Source: Gigaspora margarita (lineage: Eukaryota; Glomeromycota; Glomeromycetes; Diversisporales; Gigasporaceae). Taken from it: DNA of 64,000 nucleotides. Below the pieces are notes generated by a model. That model made no database searches, was not told the DNA's origin, and worked only from the letters and a program-made list of their open reading frames with translations. Location: assembly GCA_009809945.1 (NCBI GenBank), contig WTPW01000148.1, positions 321,143-385,142 on the forward strand, in the 5' to 3' direction. Shown here piece after piece: positions 1 through 9,830 of the stretch; position 1 is the stretch's first letter, and the number at the start of each line of letters is the position of its first letter. Position numbers and translations under genes: made by a program.

Positions 1-362
1 GAATTCTATGGATCCATAGAATTCAAATAAAAAATTTTCATCAAGTTTGGTCAAGTGGTTGTGGAGATATCTTCACTAAAAGTTAGAAAAAAGTCAAAAC
101 GTCTATCAAAATTAGAAGCTATGCCAATTTTTTTAAAAATTTGAGCGAAGATATCTCCACAATCACTTGACCAAACTCGATGAAAATTTTTTTATTTGAA
201 TTCTATTGGATCTATAGAATTCAAATAAAAATATTTTCATCGAGTTTGGTCAAGTGGTTGTGGAGATATCTTCACTCAAGTTTTTAAAAAAATTGGCATA
301 GCTTCTAATTTTGATAGATATTTTGACTTCTCTCTATCTTTTAGCGAAGATATCTCCATAAC
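1..362. repeat. Palindromic satellite, hairpin units centred on an EcoRI/BamHI-like palindrome
   Basis: Two perfect or near-perfect palindromic centres of about 24 bp (1-24 and 198-222, core GGATCC or GGATCT between GAATTC ends) are flanked by long inverted arms. The arms around 210 run from about 85 to 340 and include GGTCAAGTGGTTGTGGAGAT and its complement. A third identical centre lies at 967-990. The same unit in decayed form (GACCAAATTTGATCAACT and its complement) is found near 33.0 kb and 40.3-41.0 kb. No coding potential is seen. Confidence 0.75.
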
Positions 363-924
363 TAGAGGTCTTATCCAGTCAAAAATTTTGTATTCGGATA
401 TTCATTTGGTCAATCTTTTTAATATTCAAATATTCATTCAAAAATTTTGAAAATATTCAATGAATATTCACTGAATATTCATTGAATATTAAATATATAG
501 TACTAAATATAAAAAAAATAAAGTAGCATAATTCAAAAACAAATAATTTTAAAAAATTCTCTTTAAGAAATTTGTTGTCTTAATCCAAAGCCACAATTTT
601 GTTAAAGTAGATATTTATTTAATTTATAATTATAAAAGTTATAATATTTTAAAGTTTATATATATTTAAAAATTTGGTATTAAAAATTAGTCTTATATAT
701 TTTTTAACTAATTAGAATTTATTATACAAAAATTAGCCAATCATATTTGATTATTAATATTAAAATTTGCTACTTTTAATATATATATATTCAATGAATA
801 TTCAATGAATATATTTAGTGAAATTTTAAATATTTGAATATTCATTTAGTGAAAATTTCATATATTCAAATATTCAAACATTCAATGAATATTTGAATAA
901 AACATTCATCGGATCAGACCTCTA
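363..924. mobile_element. hAT-type non-autonomous element (MITE) with 8-bp target duplication
   Basis: The ends are inverted: TAGAGGTCTTATCC at the left and GGATCAGACCTCTA at the right. The element is flanked by TCCATAAC (355-362) and TCCACAAC (925-932), an 8-bp duplication differing by one C/T transition, as hAT transposases make. It interrupts the palindromic satellite, whose sequence resumes on the right side. The interior is mostly ATTCAATGAATATTC-like repeats and carries no ORF. Confidence 0.75.
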
Positions 925-1065
925 TCCACAACCACTTGACCAAACTCGATGAAAATTTTTTTATTTGAATTCTATGGATCCATAGAATTCAAATAAAAAA
1001 ATTTTTATCGAGTTTGACTAAGTGGCTGTGGAGATATCTTTGCTCAAATTTTTAAAAATTTTTAT
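925..1065. repeat. Palindromic satellite, right portion after the hAT insertion
   Basis: The satellite sequence resumes here, with the 24-bp palindrome at 967-990 and arms extending to about 1050 (TCGAGTTTGACTAAGTGG, a variant of the arm seen at 36-50). It shows the satellite was present before the MITE inserted. Confidence 0.7.
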
Positions 1066-1344
1066 TTTTCTTTTCTGTAAAGAGATCGTATTTCCAGGTT
1101 ATACAAAAGTAGTCGACCTGTCCAGCATTATCGCATGATCGAATGATCAATAAAAATAGAGATCACATGACTTTTTTAAATTTTAATTGGTTAACAGACC
1201 AGAGATATATAGTTATATATCTCTAGCTAGAGATGCCTAGAAGAACCCTTTTTTTTATATATACTATTAGTATACATATTTTTTTACTTATATTAGATTA
1301 GGGTTATGTACAATAAATAGATATTGCATGAAGTAAGAGAATTA

Positions 1345-1578
1345 ACCCCATCTGGCCAAATTAAATAATCTCCTTATAATATTATTGCAGAATAGGTTAA
1401 GCATGTATGGGGCAATATTGATATTGGGTTAATTCAACGCTCTTTTAAATATTGTGGCATCTCGACTACAACTGATTGATTGGAAGATAATTTAATTTTT
1501 GACTATGGTCATATTGAAAATAACAATAACGAAGTTGATGAACATATTTTTAGCAATGGTAAAGATACTTTGATTTAA
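1345..1578 (+). pseudogene. C-terminal fragment of a DDE_1/pogo-like transposase
   Basis: One frame reads VKHVWGNIDIGLIQRSFK, then YCGISTTTD, a stop, LEDNLIFDYGHIENNNNEVD and a terminal stop after DTLI. The pattern W..I...LI..SFK..GIS...D..ED.LIF matches the C-terminal end of pogo/CENP-B-type DDE_1 transposases as I know them. Three in-frame stops (one where a glycine is usual before LED) and the absence of an upstream catalytic domain mark it as a remnant. No TIR pair was found around it. Confidence 0.5.
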
Positions 1579-2208
1579 TAGTAAACAATCCATTTTAACA
1601 ATTATTTATTTAAACAAGATCTCTTATTTTAACAATACCTCTCATCTCAAGAATTCCTTCTACTATAAGACCTTCCACTCTAGCAAAATCTCTTAATTCA
1701 ATAGCATTTTTAACTCTCTCAATTTTTCTACTTAACCAGGAACAAAAAACCTTTTGCCTCAATTTTTGCCCCAGCAAAACTTTTTGTCTCAACTATGCTT
1801 TTCGCCACAAGGTTGTTTGGTCCAGCAAAATTTTCTGGTTCAAGAAGAGGAATTTGAATATTATTATAGTCAAAATGAGGTAAAAAATTTCATGAATCAA
1901 TGGATTTAAGAATTGTAATAGCATAAATTTAAAGTTTAAATAAACCTACCTGGATTCTTTGTATTGTCCGACTTAAATCTCTAACATATCATTTAGCTTT
2001 TTCATCTTTAATATTCATAGCATTGCAAGATGCTAAAGATAAATTGGATCTGCTACAAAAATACTGATAACAGATATAGAAAAGAACAAAAACACAAAAA
2101 AAAACCAAAAACACAAAAAAAAAATCTTGATCGGATCTTGTTATTGAAATGGCTATGAAAGATCGCTAATTGACTTTATTGTATAAACTATCAAAATAGT
2201 TCTTAATA
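1579..2208. other. Intergenic AT-rich DNA
   Basis: No supported gene. The 60-codon minus-strand frame at 1610-1792 has no recognisable motif. Runs such as CAAAAACACAAAAAAAAACC near 2090 are low complexity. Confidence 0.5.
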
Positions 2209-2391
2209 TAGTTAGACCTCTCTAAGTGCACCACCTCTTGAAACCACACTTTAATAACAAGCATATAGAGAAATAATAAGAAAATGTGCATTTATATAAA
2301 GGTCAAGTACTGGTATATAATTGGAAGCACTTGTGTGTACATTTAAAGAGAGTATGCACTTATAGAAGGTGCACTTAAAGAGATCTGACTG
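2209..2391. mobile_element. pogo/Tc1-type MITE, TIR AGTCAGAYCTC, TA duplication
   Basis: The left end TAGTTAGACCTCTCTAAGTG and right end (complement) CAGTCAGATCTCTTTAAGTG are inverted and flanked by TA. The same TIR (CAGTCAAACCTCCATAAATG) bounds the element at 18001-18342. A CAGTCAGACCTC-type end with a TA duplication is typical of pogo-like elements. At 183 bp it has no coding capacity. Confidence 0.65.
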
Positions 2392-2629
2392 TAAAAGCTA
2401 ATAAAATATACATTAAATGAATACAAGTACTAGTAACCTTATAAATATTAATTTGTACCCAGGTATCTTACAAAATACTATGTTCAATGATCTTGAAATG
2501 GACCCAGTACAAATCAAGAGGGGTACTGATCATGGGAGTATTTTTCACTGAAATTTACAGTAACTAAAAGAACAGGCAATTTTGGTTAGTTTAATTTTAT
2601 ATTATACAGATTTTATAGGGTGCATTACA

Positions 2630-2800
2630 ACACAAGTATGGCAAAATATAAAATTCTTTTTTTATAAATAGATTTAAAAAAATTTAAGACTATGAAAGTG
2701 TTTAGCTTGTTTTGATTTAACATTTAAGATTTTTGTTTACTATTTTTTTTTAAAGAAAAATTAGTAATTTGAATTAGTTGTTTGTATTGTAAAGTAAAAA
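2630..2800. repeat. Dispersed repeat shared with 18365-18520
   Basis: The stretch with TTTATAAATAGATTTAAAAA, then TGTTTAGCTTGTTTTGATTT and ATTAGTAATTTGAAT recurs at 18380-18505 in the same order and orientation. No ends were defined. Confidence 0.5.
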
Positions 2801-3098
2801 TTTATTATAATTAAAAAATATAATGATAATAAAAAATCATTTACTAGATTTTTTGTCTTAACTACTATGCTTTGTTATTTGGTGCATAGTACAAATTATT
2901 TTATCTTATAATAAGTTTGCATCTTTTGGTTATTTTCAATTGGTTTAATTGTATAAAGTTTTTAATTATACTAACATAAAAATTTTAAAATTATAAATTA
3001 TTCAATTTTAAAAATTTGATTATATATTTGGATTTTTAAGTGCAATTAAAGAATTTAGTTTCTTTAAAGAATAAGTATTTTTAATTTGAAAAAATGTA

Positions 3099-5456
3099 TT
3101 TGTCACAGGCAGTGACAGTTACCAGAGTATAATTAACCAATTAGATCATGTAATCATCAGAAAATTATATATATAGATATTGATTGATATATAACACTTA
3201 ATCGTTTTTATCGATTATAAAATATCATTATATATCAATTAATTGGATAAAAATCAATATATATTTAAATTGATATATATCATTTTCTATATTAAATTAT
3301 TATATATCTATAAATCAATTATAATTAGAATTATTTAAAACGATATATAATGATTAACAGATTTTTAACAATTATATAGTGTTTTGAATTACTGGGTAAA
3401 AAAAATAAAAATATAAAAATAAAAAAAATAAAAAAATAAAATGCTGATTAAAGCAAAATAAAAAAAACTAGTTTAGAAAAAAAAATCTTAAAAAAAAAAA
3501 TGTCAGAATCTAATTTTACTTCTCTCTCTCTTTTTTTCTCTCTTCTCTTTTTTTTTCTCTCTTCCTTTTCTTCTCTTTTCCTTTTCTTCTCCCTCTTTTT
3601 TTTTTCTTTTTTTTTTAATATTTTGAATTGTTTCAAAATATTTTAGAACTGGGAAATCAGGCTGGATCAGTAAATCTGTAGCCTGGATCATACCAAGGGC
3701 GCATTTGACTATGTTTTTAAAATGTTTCAAAATGTTTCAATGATTGTAGTACAAAATTAGATTAGATTTTTGTTTCTTATTTTTTTGTTTATAATTTAGA
3801 TCTTCTATCAATTTTATATTGTTTTTTTGTTTTCATTTTGTTTTTTTTTGTTTTATTTTGTTGTGTTTAGTTTTGTTTGTTTTGTTTTTTCATTTTTTTT
3901 CTTTTATTATTATTTTATTTTTACAAAAAACACCAACCCTAACTTTTAACTATTTGCAAAAAATCCAATAACTTTTCAAAACTTTGCACAAGCCAACTCT
4001 GCCTTCTGATACTTGGTAAGAACATACAACTGATTTTATCAAGCAATTTTTAAAATTTAAAAAATGCTTCTTTAGAAAAATAAAGATTTAGTTGATGCTT
4101 TATTTTTTTTTCGTTTGATATTTTTTGTTCTTTTTGTTTTTGTTTTTGTTTTTTTTTATTTTTTTTTTAATTTATTTTATTCTAGAACTTTGCGAGAAAA
4201 ATAATCTAATCTTTGTTGACACTTTGCAAGCAAACCCAGACTTTTCTAGTACTTTGCAAGAATATATACAACTTGATTTTAGCAATTTCTATAGTGAACA
4301 CTACTTCAGAAAAATGGAGATTTGAGGTTTTATTTTTTTTTATTCAGTTTGCTTCTATTCCATTTTTTTGTTTGTTTTCTTTTTACTTATTTCTTTAATT
4401 TTTATTTTTTTTATTTATTCTGGCACATTGAAAAAGCTTTAACGATCTTTGAATTGCAAGAAATGAACTTTTAATTCAGGGAAATAGTGGTTTGGAGCTT
4501 CGTTTATTTTTTTATTTAGTTTGCTTACATTTTTGTTTTTTGTTTGTTTTTCTTTTTTTTACTTATTTTTTTAATTTTATTTTATTTATTTTTGACTTTC
4601 TTTAGAACTTTGCAAGAAAACAACCTGACATTTCTGGCACTTTACAAGAACACCAACTCTAACTTCTCTGGCATTCTGCAAAAAGTAGCAAATATGGGCG
4701 AATATAATAGTAAATATGACAAAGTGCGAAAGTAGTTAAAAATATTACTATTTTTTCATTTTCATTTTTTTCATTATTTTTTTGGAGTGTTTTTTTTTGT
4801 AATAAAAATATGTAATATAATATAATATATAATAATAATAAATAAATAAATAATTGTATATTAAATTGTGAAAACTTGCAAATATTGATTAAAAATGTAT
4901 ATTTAATTTAAAATATAATATATAATAATAATAAATAAAAACAAGTAAAATTTTATAATAAATTGCAAAACCTTGTGAAAACCTGTAAAACGTTTAACAA
5001 TTTGCAAAAAGTATGATTATATGAATATAATATTATTAATTGATATCATATTAGATATATATCGATTAATATCTATATTAGATATATATCGATTACTATC
5101 ACTATTGATAGAAAATGGCAGGGGTGTTGATTATTAATATATATCTTATTGGTTAATAATCGATATATATCTATATATAAAATTTGTTGATGATGTTATA
5201 ATTAAAACAAAGCATTAAAACTTACTATCATTTGAATCAGGGTTAGAGCCATAGTTAGATTTCAAATAAAGCTTAGATATAGTAAAATTTTGCTAGAAAT
5301 TTTTTTTTTGCATAAAAAAAAGTAGGTTCATAGACAAAATTTTAAGTTAGAAGTGATTTCTCAAAAAAATTAAAGTTTTTGTATTTATCATATTAACATG
5401 ATTCTTTGATCTAATTGGTTGATCACACTTTGGTAAATGTCACCACTAGTGACAAA
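3099..5456. mobile_element. TA-flanked TIR element (TTTGTCAC ends), 2.36 kb, non-autonomous
   Basis: The left end TTTGTCACAGGCAGTGACAG and the complement of the right end TTTGTCACTAGTGGTGACAT match over about 50 bp, including ACCAATTAGATCA. TA sits directly outside both ends (3097-3098 and 5457-5458), as in Tc1/mariner-like elements. The interior holds an older element related to those at 11.7 and 45.7 kb, plus T-rich tracts whose ORFs are low complexity. A related fragment is at 28400-28700. Confidence 0.65.
3160..5190. mobile_element. Degenerate relative of the 2-kb 'TTTCGCAA' element, with different ends
   Basis: Core blocks are collinear with the copy at 45.7-47.7 kb: the AGGCTGGATCAG block near 3660, the ACTTTGCAAG-type repeats at 4010-4740 and the GTATGATTATATGAATAT block near 5010. 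Most TTTCGCAA words have become TTTGCAA or TTTACAA. Its ends, rich in ATATCGAT and ATATATC palindromes at 3170-3250 and 5040-5180, do not match the CATCAGC ends of the two younger copies. Confidence 0.5.
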
Positions 5457-5645
5457 TAGATTCACCCTTTTAATTTTTGATCAGATTTTATAAGCAAAAA
5501 AATATTATTACATCTTAAAAAATTTATAATAAAAAAAATCAAAAAATTTTATATGAATTAATATAATAAATATCATATAATGTAATATACAATATATTTG
5601 TATTAATAGTTTAATAAGAAATAGAAAATAGAAAATTATTGATAT

Positions 5646-5816
5646 AGAACCCTAAAATATACATAAATAGATTAAGTATTAGTTTGCTTATTTTTGGGGG
5701 TTTCATATCTTTTCTATTTTTAGTAATTTTTTGCTTATTTTTGAGATTTTTCTATAGATCTTTTCATTTTTAGTAATTTTATAATTAATTTGACTTATCT
5801 ATATATATTTTGGAAT
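5646..5816. mobile_element. Small MITE, related to 30163-30352
   Basis: It begins AACCCTAAAATATACATAAA and ends TATATATATTTTGGAATC. An inverted copy lies at 30163-30352 (GGACCCAAATATATATAGAT to CATAAATAGGAC-type ends). TTTTTAGTAATTTTTT blocks are shared internally. Confidence 0.5.
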
Positions 5817-5841
5817 CATATTTATATTATTGCAAAATAAC

Positions 5842-5869
5842 AAACCTGTTATTTAATAACAGGTTTAGT
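5842..5869. repeat. Perfect short hairpin
   Basis: AAACCTGTTATT and AATAACAGGTTT form an almost loop-less perfect inverted repeat. It could be a stem-loop, but nothing indicates its role. Confidence 0.5.
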
Positions 5870-6061
5870 ATTAGTATAAGATAAAAAAATGATCCAAGAC
5901 AAAAAACTTATCCAAAAACAGTAATTCAAGTAAGGGTATCTATAAATAACATTATATACCTCTACATAGTAGCACTTGATCCCCTCTAGACTATATAAAA
6001 AAATTTAAAATTCCATATATTTATATATAAAATTTTACAAAAACTTGGATATATTATGACC

Positions 6062-6152
6062 CAGTAATCCAATTTGGATGATTTTGGTACTATTCAATTC
6101 GTCTCTATGAGATGAATCCAATAGTACTAAAATTATTTTATTTAGATTACTG
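6062..6152. repeat. Hairpin repeat, RTCTC..TGAGAY centre (copy 1)
   Basis: CAGTAATCCAATTTGGATGA at the left is complementary to the right end TTTAGATTACTG and to the adjoining TACTAAAATTATTT. The apex is GTCTCTATGAGAT. The same design occurs at 6250-6332 and 24021-24141. Confidence 0.6.
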
Positions 6153-6249
6153 AATTAAGAGTTATTTACAGAAACTTTTGATTTTATAGTAATTTTATAA
6201 GAAAACATAATAAACAATAGTATTTTGATAATAAAACATAATTTAATAA

Positions 6250-6332
6250 TCCAAATCAATAATTTTGGTACTATTTAAATCTTCTCTTTGAGATGATTTC
6301 AATAGTACCAAAATCATCCAATTTGGACCTCT
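6250..6332. repeat. Hairpin repeat, RTCTC..TGAGAY centre (copy 2)
   Basis: CCAAATCAATAATTTTGGTA pairs with TACCAAAATCATCCAATTTG around a CTTCTCTTTGAGATG apex. It is about 100 bp downstream of copy 1 and clearly homologous to it. Confidence 0.6.
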
Positions 6333-6779
6333 GGATCAAGTTTTAAACAAATTTTTATAAAAAAATTATGTTATATTTTTTTGACTCTCTCTACTTATTG
6401 GAAAAAACATTATATTTTGGGGACCCCATCAAATATAATATTATTTATGGATGTTCCCTAACAATAGCTCTAATAGCAAAATTAGAAGAAAAAAGCACTA
6501 GTAAAACATAAACCCACAATAAAAAAGATATTAGAATAACAAAAAATAAAAAATACTATATTAAAATAAAATGCATTTATATACTTGATTCAATTTACAT
6601 ATTTCAAATAGTGGGTTATTAGAGTATACAACTAATTATCTGGGATATAGTCAAATAGTCAAAGTTTATATAAACCAAAAAATTTCATTTATATTCTATA
6701 ACTGTTCTTATATATAAACATATAAAATTTGTTATTTATTTATAAATAGAATACTAAATAATAAATATAACTTAGGCAG

Positions 6780-7240
6780 AATTCTATAATTTTCAAAAAT
6801 GGCACAGAGAGAAAAACTTAGAACAGACAAGAATTTGTACTAAAAAAGGTGCTCTGGGCGACTAAGATAAAAAGAAACTTACTAAAAATAAACAGTAGTT
6901 TGATAATAGTACTTGGCCCAACAACCAAAATTCAGGGAGCCTCGCTCAAATTTCGCTTAGAAAACTCTTGTCGAAAAAAAAAAAATTTTTTTTTTGGTTT
7001 GTTTTGGGGAATCAGCTTAACTCTAGTCTGCAGATCTCTAGCAACCAATCACTAGACATGTTAACAAACAAACAAACAACAAACAAACAAACAGTAAACG
7101 ACCAACTAAACAAACACAACACCTGTACAAAATTGGATAAGATAATCACGTGAACCTGACTTAGAATTAAAATTGGAGCATAAAACGTTCTAGAAATTTT
7201 ATTGTAAAATCTATGTATACATAATCATCCCAAAAAATAG
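6780..7240 (+). other. Probable LINE-A 5' untranslated region
   Basis: Purine-rich sequence with an AACAAACAAAC repeat (7060-7095). A similar AAACAAACAAACAATAAAC run precedes the related LINE-C ORF1 at about 48060-48090, which suggests a shared 5' leader. The ORFs here have no recognisable content. Confidence 0.35.
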
Positions 7241-7471
7241 GGTTGGAAATCAACCATCAAAACTTTTTTTCTCAAAGAAAAGAAAGAACAAGAATTTATC
7301 CAGGATGGACTTAAAAACAAGGTGTTGAAAAAGGATAAACGCATAGCTAAATATCTAGGTCTCAAAAAAGTGGAATGGATTTGTATGATTAGATAGTTAT
7401 TAGATACTTATGGATGGATAGAACACAAAAAAGCGAGAAATTTAGAGATTACAAAAGAAGAAAATAACCTG

Positions 7472-8821
7472 GTGGAAATGGAAATCAAAAATACTAAAAA
7501 CAACAAAATTAAGTTTAGCCCACAGAATCCATACAAGAGGCCAGTTGAGATAAATCATGAAGAAAATTCAGAGTTCAAAAAGAACCTATTACTACATCTA
7601 GAATGTGGCACCACAGACTATAGAGTAATAGAAACTGGAAGAAGTCTAAAAAAGAATAAACTACAAAAGAAACGACCTAGAGAGGCTGTGATAGAAGAGA
7701 AAATAATGACAAATAGAATTACAAGACTCATAGAAAAAGAAATTCCAGAAAATATAATAATGGAAGAAAGAGAAGAATCACTTAAAGGTAGTGACAAAAT
7801 GCAGATCAAGTACATGAATCAAAACCAGAATGAAAAATCTGCACAAAAGAAACTGATAGAACCTAAGTTAGTCGATAATGTTCAGCCACAAATGGAAAGC
7901 ATAGAGGTGTATAGCAAAAATAAGAACATTTGCACACAAACCACATGTGAACAAAGATCACTAATTAAAGAGGCAAATGTCAAACCCAAAATTGAAGTAA
8001 CCCTGTGGGATTTACCAAGAAACACAAGAGCAGGACTGATGAGAAGATGTCTAAGCCCTTTCGGCCTAGCGAAAGTAAAAGAGTACATGCCTTTTGACAA
8101 AAATGAAGCAGCCTTTATCGAACTAACCCTACGTAATGAAACCAAGCTTGAGACTATAAAGAAAATTTGGGCATTACATTTCAAAGAAGGAAAAGTAGTC
8201 CAAATAACACAGGGGAAATTCGACATGGATATTCTTACAGAGAGAGGCACACACAAAGCAATCATCAAGAGTGTTCCGAAAGTAGCAATAGAATTAGCCT
8301 TGTTAAGACAGATGATAAGGTTTAAAGCAAAGGCAGTCTACATATCTGCAAATAGCAATGGAAATCAAAGGGGTCTTGCAACTATATATTTTGAAACAGC
8401 AGAAGACTTGATGAATGTGCTGAATAAAACAGCATATTACTTCAATACCAAATTGATCTGGGTAACTAATACAAGAAGGTACAACCCAAACGGAAGGACT
8501 GAAGTCAGCAAACTGCTCAAGACTAGCCAGAAGAGAGAGAGTAATGTAAATCTAACAGGAGCAAATCGTATTCCTCTAGGAAAAGCTCCAGCCAGAATAT
8601 GTAACAACAGTATGATAGAAAATGAAGGAAATAGATTTAATAGAATAGGAAATAAAGAGCAATATAGTAGTAGAAAAGGAAAGGGGAACTCGACAAGAAT
8701 CCAAAGTTCTAGTGAAAGCTTACCAGACATGCAAGTGCTAGAAGAAATTTTAAGCAGACTAACTAGAATTGAAGAAAACTATACAAGGGGAGAGCAGGCA
8801 CAGCCTGCTCGTCACTCCTAA
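7472..8821 (+). CDS. LINE-A ORF1 protein (two RRM-like domains)
   Basis: A 449-codon open frame. LINE ORF1 proteins bind the element RNA in the retrotransposition particle. The N-terminal 170 residues are charged and probably disordered. At about residues 174-245 an RRM-like unit begins with EVTLWDLP and includes KNEAAFIELT. A second spans about 261-330 (HKAIIKSVP ... GLATIYFETAEDL ... KLIWV). A short amphipathic C-terminal helix, VLEEILSRLTRIEENY, could oligomerise. No CCHC knuckle is seen. Homology to LINE-B ORF1 continues upstream of this ATG, and the frame is readable from 7241 (QEFIQDGLKNKVLKKDKRIA) except for a TAG at 7394-7396, so the true start is probably upstream and lost. The stop is 35 bases before the first ATG of ORF2. 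Confidence 0.8.
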   Translation: MEMEIKNTKNNKIKFSPQNPYKRPVEINHEENSEFKKNLLLHLECGTTDYRVIETGRSLKKNKLQKKRPREAVIEEKIMTNRITRLIEKEIPENIIMEEREESLKGSDKMQIKYMNQNQNEKSAQKKLIEPKLVDNVQPQMESIEVYSKNKNICTQTTCEQRSLIKEANVKPKIEVTLWDLPRNTRAGLMRRCLSPFGLAKVKEYMPFDKNEAAFIELTLRNETKLETIKKIWALHFKEGKVVQITQGKFDMDILTERGTHKAIIKSVPKVAIELALLRQMIRFKAKAVYISANSNGNQRGLATIYFETAEDLMNVLNKTAYYFNTKLIWVTNTRRYNPNGRTEVSKLLKTSQKRESNVNLTGANRIPLGKAPARICNNSMIENEGNRFNRIGNKEQYSSRKGKGNSTRIQSSSESLPDMQVLEEILSRLTRIEENYTRGEQAQPARHS

Positions 8822-8856
8822 CAGACGCCACAGGCGTTTCAAAGGGAAAAGAGAGG
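8822..8856 (+). promoter_or_regulatory. ORF1-ORF2 junction with small hairpin after the stop
   Basis: Directly after the ORF1 stop come ACGCC-ACA-GGCGT, a 5-bp stem with a 3-base loop, and then the ORF2 ATG. The string CTCCTAACAG around the stop is also present at the ORF1 ends of LINE-B (complement, about 62590-62604) and LINE-C (50346-50355). Conservation across copies suggests a role, perhaps in reinitiation on ORF2. That is inference. Confidence 0.35.
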
Positions 8857-9830
8857 ATGCTGGGCCCTCCAAAGTATGAAGCGCACACAGATTATAACAA
8901 CTCAGTATCTTCTCTAGAGACAACACATAAGGAGGGTCTCAAAATGGATAGCACATACAAAATCAAAAACAATAACAATAATTCAATACATATGCAATAC
9001 AATTCAATAGATGTGTCGGGAGAACCCAGGACTATGGAGGGTAGGGCAGAAAGAAAAAGAAGATTAGAGTTCTTGAAGCTAGGGGTACATAATATAAACG
9101 GGATTAAAAGGAACACACAGAGACTACAGGAGTTGATTGATTTTAGTAAANAGCATGGTCTTAATGTAGTAGGGATAACAGAGACGAATGTTAAGGAAAA
9201 GGAAGCTAAATTTATGGATNTTCATAGAAAAGGGTACAGGGATTACTGGTCAAACTCAGACCAGNATAAACATAAANGCTCNGNAGTAGGCCTTCTGGTC
9301 GACGGCCCATGGAGTGAACATATTACAAAAGTAGAAAGACCAAATGCTTATGCACTTAAAGTAAGTTTTACGTTCAAAAAAGCAGCTATTATATGCTGGG
9401 TTGTATATCTACCCCCGAACGACAAGTGCATGCAGAAGGAGATACAGAGGATAATAACAAGGGATGTCTGTGTAGCTAAAAAAAAAACACATCCTTTGTA
9501 ATAATGGGAGATTTTAATAGAATTATGAATGCAGCAATAGATTCAACAAACTCTTCTCTCAAAAAGCAAAAGAATTTACCATTAACAGAATGGCTTAAAA
9601 ACACAGACTTCATAGAAATATTCCGCTATTGTAATCCAACTCAACGAAAATACACCTGGACAAATGGTTTGACTAGAACAAGAATTGACCAGATTTGGAC
9701 GTCTAGTTCACTAAAGCTAGGAGTAGGGAGAAGCGATATTGAAGACATGGATCTTGTAACGGGTAGTGATCACAACCTGGTATGGGCGGAAGTTAATACT
9801 TCAGAGGTATTAAAATTTACAAAAAAGTGA
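8857..9830 (+). pseudogene. LINE-A ORF2, endonuclease domain (frameshifted)
   Basis: An AP-endonuclease-like domain that would nick target DNA to prime reverse transcription. Visible motifs in order: LGVHNINGI (metal-binding Asn), VVGITETNVKEKEA (catalytic Glu), YLPPNDK, then MGDFNRIMN (Asp and Asn), RKYTWTNG, TRIDQIW and TGSDHNLVWAEV (the terminal Asp-His). All catalytic-site residues can be seen. The frame breaks in an A-run at 9480-9490, between YLPPND and GDFN, and terminates at 9830. Six ambiguous bases (9151-9284) fall inside this domain, so some damage could be sequencing uncertainty. Confidence 0.8.

Noticed and set aside
4125..4735. Overlapping ORFs of 61-66 codons rich in Phe and Leu
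   Set aside because: Translations of T-rich tracts inside a degenerate repeat. Equivalent frames recur in the element copies at 12.5 and 46 kb.
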